DNA of 64,000 nt from Glutamicibacter creatinolyticus (GTDB lineage Bacteria > Actinomycetota > Actinomycetes > Actinomycetales > Micrococcaceae): the NCBI RefSeq assembly GCF_006094275.1, contig NZ_CP034412.1, forward strand, positions 992,001 to 1,056,000, in the 5' to 3' direction. Of this stretch, positions 57,474-64,000 are shown in pieces. The notes below the pieces were generated by a model, which ran no database searches, was not told where the DNA came from, and saw nothing but the letters and a program-made list of their open reading frames with translations. The stretch's first letter is position 1; every line of letters begins with the position of its first letter. The position numbers and the translations under genes were made by a program.

Positions 57474-57578
57474 GGGTCGTACCTCCAAGAATCTCCGTGT
57501 TCCTCTATGTGTAAGATCACCTTACGCGGCGGCTATGGGCAGTGGAAGGGTTTTGCGGGTAACTACAGGCAAAAGTAT

Positions 57579-57609
57579 GCCCCCACCACAGTCAATCTGT
57601 GCTGGGGGC
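57579..57609 (-). terminator. terminator of the ankyrin-repeat gene
   Basis: 13-position repeat with one mismatch (57579-57591 with 57597-57609), 5-nt loop. On the minus strand it is followed by ATACTTTTGCC. Confidence 0.6.
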
Positions 57610-57646
57610 GAACTTTCTGGGAAGCTCAGCGAGGCGCTAGGACGGC

Positions 57647-58057
57647 CTATAGGTACTCTTCGATGATGGCGCGGAACTGGGGAAGATCGAACATCTCGGT
57701 CACGGCCAACGCATTTTGCGGCCCGAGCTTCGGGTCGGCGCCCGCCTCCAGCAGCATGCGGGTGGACTCCTCGTCCTGCTTGAACACCGCGCAGGTAAGC
57801 GCGCTTTGTCCGCGTGCGTTGAGCTGGTCCAGCTCTGCTCCGCGCTCAATCAACGCCTTCACGACTTCGGGCTGTGAATTGTAGGCAGCCAGGATCAGCA
57901 GGGAGTCGCCCTTGCCGTCGGTCAGGTTTACCGGAATCCCCTGATCAATCACCGAGCTGAGCATCTGAACCTTGCCCTGCCGGGCCATGTCCAGCACCTG
58001 GTTCAGGAATTCTATTTGCTCATTGGAAAGTTCCGGCTGTCGTGGGGTATCAGTCAT
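57647..58057 (-). CDS. Ankyrin-repeat protein
   Basis: 136 residues made of about three ankyrin repeats (GDSLLILAAYNSQPEVVKAL, RGQSALTCAVFKQDEESTRM, LLEAGADPKLG). No enzymatic domain is attached. It probably binds another protein; the partner is unknown. A leaderless promoter is predicted at its start. Confidence 0.85.
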   Translation of the reverse strand: MTDTPRQPELSNEQIEFLNQVLDMARQGKVQMLSSVIDQGIPVNLTDGKGDSLLILAAYNSQPEVVKALIERGAELDQLNARGQSALTCAVFKQDEESTRMLLEAGADPKLGPQNALAVTEMFDLPQFRAIIEEYL

Positions 58058-58063
58058 GGTTTT

Positions 58064-58069
58064 AGTCTA
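58064..58069 (-). promoter_or_regulatory. -10 box of a probable leaderless promoter for the ankyrin gene
   Basis: On the minus strand TAGACT, 6 nt, then ATG at 58057. Confidence 0.5.
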
Positions 58070-58145
58070 ACGAGCCTTGGGACTTGGGACGAGGATGTGT
58101 CGCTCGCTCGTCGACACTGCCTCTGCGGGATAGAGCAGTCCAGAT

Positions 58146-58185
58146 TGAATATTTATGAGCTTCTATGCATAAACTTTGTTAGAGT
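58146..58185 (+). promoter_or_regulatory. argH promoter and candidate ArgR operator
   Basis: TGAAT (58146-58150), ATGCATA (58165-58171) and -10 TAGAGT (58180-58185) with the same spacings as at argC. Predicted start near 58192, giving a leader of about 55 nt. A perfect 12-bp palindrome CACCACGTGGTG (58215-58226) lies in that leader. Confidence 0.6.
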
Positions 58186-58234
58186 GTTCAACAGTGAATA
58201 TAAAGCTTGCGGTCCACCACGTGGTGTCTGCTGA

Positions 58235-59665
<1,431 letters not shown>

Positions 59666-59700
59666 TCGCGCACCTGCCGCCTCCCGCCGCGCTTTGACCG

Positions 59701-59736
59701 CAGCCCGCCGCCCCCTCCACGGGTGCCGGCGGGCTG
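59701..59736 (+). terminator. terminator of argH
   Basis: Perfect 10-bp GC-rich repeat (59701-59710 with 59727-59736), 16-nt loop, followed by TGGTGTTTGTG. Confidence 0.6.
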
Positions 59737-59788
59737 TGGTGTTTGTGGGCATCGCAGGTGGTGCTGGTGGTTTTCCCGGTGCAGCCGA

Positions 59789-59794
59789 TACAGT
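59789..59794 (+). promoter_or_regulatory. -10 box of a probable leaderless promoter for the MDMPI-fold gene
   Basis: TACAGT, 7 nt, then ATG 59802. Confidence 0.42.
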
Positions 59795-59801
59795 GTGGAG
59801 C

Positions 59802-60542
59802 ATGACACAGCATTTGTCGCCCGAGGAACTGATCACTGAGGTCACCCGGGCATTGGATGAGCTCCAGGCCCAGTTGCGCGCACTTCCCGACGAGGATTTC
59901 GCCAAGCCCAGTTCGCTGCCGGACTGGACGGTGTCCCAGCTGGTCGCGCACCTGCATTCCTTCGCCCGCGCCGCGATCCGCCAGTTCGCCAACGCCGGCA
60001 GCGCCAACCCGCCGGAGATGTACGACGGGGGCATGGCCGGGCGCGTGGAGGCGATCAACATGGCCGCGCTGATGCGCCCGGACTCGCTGCGCCCGCTGGC
60101 CCTGGATTCGCTCGACGAGCTGCGCGCCGTGCTGCCCGGCACCGTGCAGAAGTGGGAGGAAAACGTCGGGTACCGCCCCGGGGCGACCGTGGCCGACATG
60201 ATGCACGCCACCTGGCGGGAAATGCTGATCCACGCAACCGACCTGGACGAATTCAAGCGTCCGGCCGCCAGTTGGCCGCGCAGCTTCAGTGAGCACCTGA
60301 TCCGTGCGCTGCAGCCGCGCGTGGCCGAGACCGACCGGATCGTGTTGCAGCCCCACGGCAAGGAGCCGATCGTGCTGGGGGAGGGGGCGCACTCCTACGT
60401 GCTGACCGGAACCGACTTCGACCTGGCCGCCTGGCTGGCCGGACGACCGCCGCAGGGCGTGGTGCAGGCCTCCTCCGACGCCGAGCTCTCGGACTTCCCG
60501 ACGCTGCTGCCCTGGCCCTCGGGGCAGCTGCTGCCTCGCTGA
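59802..60542 (+). CDS. Maleylpyruvate isomerase-fold (DinB-like, mycothiol-type) protein
   Basis: 246 residues. The N-terminal ~150 residues have the metal-dependent MDMPI/DinB four-helix pattern: PSSLPDWTVSQLVAHLHSFAR with the first metal His, then ATWREMLIHATDLDEF with the last His. The C-terminal part is the MDMPI C domain. Family members conjugate or use mycothiol, the actinobacterial thiol; the substrate here is unknown. Confidence 0.8.
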   Translation: MTQHLSPEELITEVTRALDELQAQLRALPDEDFAKPSSLPDWTVSQLVAHLHSFARAAIRQFANAGSANPPEMYDGGMAGRVEAINMAALMRPDSLRPLALDSLDELRAVLPGTVQKWEENVGYRPGATVADMMHATWREMLIHATDLDEFKRPAASWPRSFSEHLIRALQPRVAETDRIVLQPHGKEPIVLGEGAHSYVLTGTDFDLAAWLAGRPPQGVVQASSDAELSDFPTLLPWPSGQLLPR

Positions 60543-60577
60543 GACCGGCTGATTCACGGCCCCGCTGAACCACCTCC

Positions 60578-60620
60578 CGCCCCGTGTTTTCCGCCCTGCA
60601 GGGGCCGGAAACGCGGGGCG
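60578..60620 (+). terminator. terminator of the MDMPI-fold gene
   Basis: CGCCCCG/CGGGGCG (60578-60584 with 60614-60620), extended inward by about 7 more pairs with one wobble and one bulged T. Followed by TTGTG. Confidence 0.6.
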
Positions 60621-60681
60621 TTGTGCTGCACCGGTACCCGCCCCGGCTGGGCGGGGTGCCGCGGGAGCTGCCGGGACGGCC

Positions 60682-60687
60682 TAAAAT
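60682..60687 (+). promoter_or_regulatory. -10 box of a probable leaderless apt promoter
   Basis: TAAAAT, 6 nt, then GTG 60694. Confidence 0.55.
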
Positions 60688-60693
60688 TGACGG

Positions 60694-61227
60694 GTGACGA
60701 ATAACGAAAGCATCAGTGACCTGTTGGACCGCCTCTGCGCGATAGTGCCCGATTACCCGCAACCGGGGGTGTCCTTCAAGGACCTGACCCCGGTGTTCGC
60801 CGACCCGCATGGGCTGCGCCGGATCGTCGACGAGTTGACCTCCCGCTTCGCCGGGCAGTTCGACATCGTTGCCGGGCTGGAGGCCCGCGGGTTCGTGCTG
60901 GCCGCGGCCGCCGCCTACGCCACCGGCACCGGCATGCTCACCATCCGCAAGGCCGGCAAGCTGCCCCGGCCCACCTACCGCGACGACTACACCCTGGAGT
61001 ACGGGTCGGGGTCCCTGGAGATCCACCGCGACGAAGTCCGCCCCGGCACCCGCGTGCTGATCCTGGACGACGTGCTGGCCACCGGCGGCACCGTGGGCTC
61101 CGCGGCCCGGCTGATCGAACGCACCGGTGCGACGGTGGCCGGGATCGGCGTGGTGCTGGAACTGGATGAGCTGAAGGGCCGCCAGCAGCTGAGCGGATAC
61201 AACGTGCACAGCCTGCAGCTGGTCTGA
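60694..61227 (+). CDS. apt: Adenine phosphoribosyltransferase
   Basis: Salvages adenine to AMP with PRPP. 177 residues: DYPQPGVSFKDLTPVFAD at the start, GLEARGFVLAAAAAYATG for base recognition, and the PRPP motif VLILDDVLATGGTVGSAA (about residues 122-139). GTG 60694 coincides with the predicted transcription start. Confidence 0.95.
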   Translation: MTNNESISDLLDRLCAIVPDYPQPGVSFKDLTPVFADPHGLRRIVDELTSRFAGQFDIVAGLEARGFVLAAAAAYATGTGMLTIRKAGKLPRPTYRDDYTLEYGSGSLEIHRDEVRPGTRVLILDDVLATGGTVGSAARLIERTGATVAGIGVVLELDELKGRQQLSGYNVHSLQLV

Positions 61228-61306
61228 TCCGCGCGCCCGAATCCGCCGCCGGTGAACGTGTCGCCGGTTGCGTCACATCATTGCCCGTTGCCGGGGTGCG
61301 GCGGCG

Positions 61307-61312
61307 TAGAAT
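61307..61312 (+). promoter_or_regulatory. -10 box upstream of the HelD-like gene
   Basis: TAGAAT with predicted start near 61319, leaving a 30-nt leader that includes GAGGGGAG before GTG 61349. No rifamycin-associated element (inverted repeat of helR promoters) was found. Confidence 0.5.
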
Positions 61313-61348
61313 GGTCTGTCTTGATTTTGCAGTGTGAGGGGAGCACCA

Positions 61349-63640
61349 GTGGCCGGGACGATCGACAAGGATCTGATCGACGAATCGCAGTACGTGGCAC
61401 GGCTGTATGCGCGGCTCGATGAGCTGCGGGCGGAGAAGATCGAACAGCTGGAGCGCACCCGGGCCACCGGGGCGGTGGGCAGCTTCCAGAACCAGTCCGA
61501 ACGCGACTCCTTCGCCACCCTCTACGAGGACCGGATCGCCCAGCTGGAGGCCGTGGAGGACCGGCTGGTCTTTGGCCGGCTGGACATGGACGGGCGGATC
61601 GCCGCGGACCCCGAATCGGCCGGCAGCCCGCGCTACATCGGACGCATCGGCATCACCGACGAGGACCTGAACCGGCTGATGGTGGACTGGCGGGCCGCGG
61701 AGGCCGCCCCGTTCTACCAGGCCACCGCGCTGCAGCCGCTGGGGGTGCGCCGCCGCCGCCACCTGATCCTCAAGGGCCGCACCGTGGCCGGGGTGGAGGA
61801 TGACGTGCTGGACCCGTCCTGGCTGGACGAGGGGCATTCGCACCGCGGCGAGGGGGCGCTGATGGCGGCGCTGCGCGAGAAGCGCACCGGGCGGATGGGT
61901 GACATCGTGGGCACCATCCAGGCCGAGCAGGACGCGATCATCCGCTCCGAGCTGGCCGGGGCGATCGTGGTGCAGGGCGGGCCGGGCACCGGCAAGACCG
62001 CTGTGGCGCTGCACCGCGCCGCCTACCTGCTCTACGAGTACCGGGAGCGGCTGAAGAACGCCGGGGTGCTGATCGTGGGCCCCTCCACCTCCTTCATGCG
62101 CTACATCGAACGCGTGCTGCCCTCCCTGGGGGAGACCGGCGTGGTGATGGCCAGCGTCGGGGAACTGTACGCCGGGGTGCCCACGGTGCCGGAGCTGAAC
62201 CGCACCACCGCCCGGGTCAAGGGCGAGCTGTCGATGGCCAGGGTGATCGCCCAGGCGGTGCGCAACCGCCAGCGGCTGCTGCCCGAGGACCGCACCGTGG
62301 TGGTCGAGGGCACCCGGCTGACCCTGACCCGCAAGATGGTGCGCAACGCCCGGGACCGGGCCCGGCATTCGCGCCGGCCGCACAACCAGGCCCGCGAGAC
62401 CTTTGTGAAGGTCCTCGTCGAGGAGCTGGCCGAACAGATGAAGCGGGTGCTGGAGGAGTCGGCCGGGCAGATCAGCGCGGCGGACCGCAGCTACCTGCCG
62501 CAGGAGGTGCGCGACTCGCACGACGTGCGCGTGGCGCTGAACCTGTGCTGGATGCCGATGACCCCGCAGCGCCTGCTCTCCGAGTTGTTCGCCAAGCCCT
62601 ACCTGCTGGAGGCCGCCGCCCCGCACCTGGACGCCGCCGAGCGCGCCGCGCTCTACCGTCCGGCCGGTTCGCCGTTCACCGAGGCCGACGTGCCGCTGCT
62701 GGATGAGGCCGCGGAACTGCTCGGGGAGTTCACCGACCCGCGCGACACCCCCGACGCCGCCCAGTTCGACCGGGACGTGGAGAACGCGAAGGCCGCCTTG
62801 GCGAACATGGACGTGATGCTCAAGAACGCGGGGATCGACGGGATTGTCACCGCCGAACAGGTTGCCGGGCTGAACCAGGAGACCGGGGCGCGGATGACCG
62901 CCGCCGAACGCGCGGTCGCGGACCGCACCTGGGCGTACGGGCACATCGTGGTCGACGAGGCCCAGGAGCTCTCCCCGATGCAGTGGCGCCTGCTGATGCG
63001 CCGCTGCCCGATGAAGTCCTTCACGATCGTGGGGGACATCGCCCAGACCTCGGCGGCCTCCGGGGCGCTGAGCTGGGGGGAGGCGCTGGAGCCGTTCTTG
63101 GGGCAGCGCTTCCGGCTGGAGGAGCTGACGGTGAACTACCGCACCCCGGCGCAGATCGCGGACGCGGCCACCGCCGTCGCCCAGGCTGCCGGGCTGCGCA
63201 TCACCACCCCGCAGGCGGTGCGCGAGGGGGACTGGCCACCGCTGTTCACCCACACCGATGCCGAAAACCTGCTGCCGCAGCTGCTGCGCATCCTGCCAGG
63301 GGAGCTGGAGTACTCCCAGGGCGGGCTGCAGGCGGTCATCGTCCCGCAGGAGAAGGTCGCCCAGTACCGTGCGGCGCTGGCCGAGGTGTACGGCCAGCGG
63401 GTCGGCTCCGGTTCCGGGGGCATGGTGCAGAACATCGTGGTGATTTCCGCCCGTGAATCCAAGGGCCTGGAGTTCGACGGGGTGCTGATCGTGGAACCGG
63501 CCGCGCTGATCAGCGAGGTCGACGGCGGGGTGGGGGACCTGTATGTGGCCATGACCCGCACCACCCAGCGCCTGCACGTGCTCTACAGCCAGGAGTTGCC
63601 CGCCGGGCTGGACACCGCCGCCGCCGCGGCCGTGAACTGA
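61349..63640 (+). CDS. HelD/HelR-like RNA polymerase-associated SF1 ATPase
   Basis: 763 residues from GTG 61349, with GAGGGGAG 5 nt upstream. The N-terminal coiled coil (LYARLDELRAEKIEQLERTR) and the LYEDRIAQLEAVEDRLVFGR segment, followed by YIGRIGI, are typical of HelD-type proteins that recycle stalled RNA polymerase. The SF1 ATPase has Walker A VQGGPGTGKTAVALHRAAYL (about residue 210), motif II VVDEAQELSPMQW (about 534), and motif VI VAMTRTTQRLHVL (about 733). In Streptomyces the relative HelR displaces rifampicin; that role is not shown here. Confidence 0.88.
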   Translation: MAGTIDKDLIDESQYVARLYARLDELRAEKIEQLERTRATGAVGSFQNQSERDSFATLYEDRIAQLEAVEDRLVFGRLDMDGRIAADPESAGSPRYIGRIGITDEDLNRLMVDWRAAEAAPFYQATALQPLGVRRRRHLILKGRTVAGVEDDVLDPSWLDEGHSHRGEGALMAALREKRTGRMGDIVGTIQAEQDAIIRSELAGAIVVQGGPGTGKTAVALHRAAYLLYEYRERLKNAGVLIVGPSTSFMRYIERVLPSLGETGVVMASVGELYAGVPTVPELNRTTARVKGELSMARVIAQAVRNRQRLLPEDRTVVVEGTRLTLTRKMVRNARDRARHSRRPHNQARETFVKVLVEELAEQMKRVLEESAGQISAADRSYLPQEVRDSHDVRVALNLCWMPMTPQRLLSELFAKPYLLEAAAPHLDAAERAALYRPAGSPFTEADVPLLDEAAELLGEFTDPRDTPDAAQFDRDVENAKAALANMDVMLKNAGIDGIVTAEQVAGLNQETGARMTAAERAVADRTWAYGHIVVDEAQELSPMQWRLLMRRCPMKSFTIVGDIAQTSAASGALSWGEALEPFLGQRFRLEELTVNYRTPAQIADAATAVAQAAGLRITTPQAVREGDWPPLFTHTDAENLLPQLLRILPGELEYSQGGLQAVIVPQEKVAQYRAALAEVYGQRVGSGSGGMVQNIVVISARESKGLEFDGVLIVEPAALISEVDGGVGDLYVAMTRTTQRLHVLYSQELPAGLDTAAAAAVN

Positions 63641-63656
63641 CCCGCGCTTCGGCATG

Positions 63657-63688
63657 GGGATGCGCAGCGGGAGCACGTTGCGCATCCC
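63657..63688 (+). terminator. terminator between the HelD-like gene and tyrS
   Basis: Perfect 10-bp repeat (63657-63666 with 63679-63688), 12-nt loop, followed by ACGTCCGG without a T-run. Confidence 0.6.
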
Positions 63689-63746
63689 ACGTCCGGGTTC
63701 CGGCGCAATCTGGGCGGATCAACTGAGCACCACGCCCGGATTTTGC

Positions 63747-63752
63747 TAACGT
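63747..63752 (+). promoter_or_regulatory. -10 box of a probable leaderless tyrS promoter
   Basis: TAACGT, 7 nt, then GTG 63760. Confidence 0.48.
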
Positions 63753-63759
63753 TGGGGTT

Positions 63760-64000
63760 GTGTCTGAAATGAAGCAGAATCCCGCCCTCGCGGGACAACG
63801 TATTGATCCGTCGTTCGATAACATCTGGCAGGAACTGAAGTGGCGCGGGCTGGTCCACGTCTCCACCGATGACGCCGCGCTGGAAGAAGCGCTTGCCAAC
63901 GAGACGGTCACATACTATTGCGGCTTCGACCCGACCGCGGCGTCCCTGCACCTGGGCCACCTGGTGCAGCTGCTGAACATGCGCCGCCTGCAGTTGGCCG
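63760..64000 (+). CDS. tyrS: Tyrosine-tRNA ligase (N-terminal part)
   Basis: Runs off the window after 80 codons. From GTG 63760 it reads [12 protein letters not shown]..., with [40 protein letters not shown] (the TyrS active-site start, HLGH being the class I HIGH motif), and [11 protein letters not shown] 63769 is an alternative start. The truncation is the window edge, not a broken gene. Confidence 0.93.
   Translation, partial: MSEMKQNPALAGQRIDPSFDNIWQELKWRGLVHVSTDDAALEEALANETVTYYCGFDPTAASLHLGHLVQLLNMRRLQLA

Noticed and set aside
61228-61348. Rifamycin-associated element upstream of the HelD-like gene
   Set aside because: The expected GC-rich inverted repeat near the promoter was not found.

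Overview
The window is a high-GC actinobacterial chromosome segment, most likely from a member of the Micrococcaceae (Arthrobacter/Glutamicibacter-like). The evidence is the gene order, which runs ftsK, pgsA, cinA, clgR-like, DUF3046, recA, recX, miaB, miaA, dapF, hflX, dinG, lexA with a divergent LysM gene, hisC-hisB-hisH-priA, infC-rpmI-rplT, pheS-pheT, argC-J-B-D-F-R, argH and tyrS. Other actinobacterial marks are a PriA-type HisA, a mycothiol-type maleylpyruvate isomerase-fold protein, LexA boxes of the TCGAAC-N4-GTTCGA type, and many TANNNT boxes placed 6-7 nt before the start codon, which is the leaderless-mRNA layout. No rRNA, tRNA, IS element, prophage or CRISPR array was seen.

Layout. 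1-9980: end of a membrane protein, then chromosome segregation (ftsK), phospholipid synthesis (pgsA), cinA, a ClgR-like regulator behind a hairpin-rich leader, the SOS pair recA-recX under a LexA box, and tRNA A37 modification (miaB, miaA). 10010-18286: dapF, an RsmC-like methyltransferase, hflX behind a candidate leader-peptide attenuator, a DinG helicase, an oxidoreductase, a GH76 protein and a NUDIX hydrolase. 18352-23211: lexA and a divergent LysM membrane protein that look like the SOS/cell-division checkpoint pair, then hisC-hisB-hisH-(49-aa membrane protein)-priA. 23212-25744: a less GC-rich accessory island with an Excalibur membrane protein, an overlapping HNH-nuclease lipoprotein and a DUF4236 peptide. 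25807-37898: sseB-like, MFS, DUF1844, the translation operon infC-rpmI-rplT (ATC start, structured leader, L20 with an extra C-terminal domain), an rRNA methyltransferase, CDF transporter, MutT, LppM-like lipoprotein and pheST. 37899-41728: a second less GC-rich island holding a secreted M14 peptidase. 41729-50250: a DUF5129/TPM-like protein, an XRE regulator divergent from an MFS-dehydrogenase pair, a phosphoribosyltransferase, a PH-domain protein, a rhomboid-like protein, an acetyltransferase and a quinone oxidoreductase. 50428-59665: the arginine pathway argCJBDFR and argH, separated by a macro-domain and an ankyrin gene. 59789-64000: a DinB/MDMPI-fold protein, apt, a HelD/HelR-like ATPase and the start of tyrS.

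The strongest candidates for something undescribed are: (1) the hflX leader, with a leaderless six-residue ORF (MILIFV-stop) followed by alternative hairpins and a T-run, which resembles drug-responsive attenuation; (2) the structured leader with a strong terminator in front of infC, plus its ATC start; (3) ribosomal protein L20 carrying a linker and a ~48-residue extra domain; (4) the overlapping Excalibur/HNH lipoprotein pair; and (5) a promoter module with identical spacing shared by argC and argH. All functions are inferred from sequence recognition alone; no database search was run.
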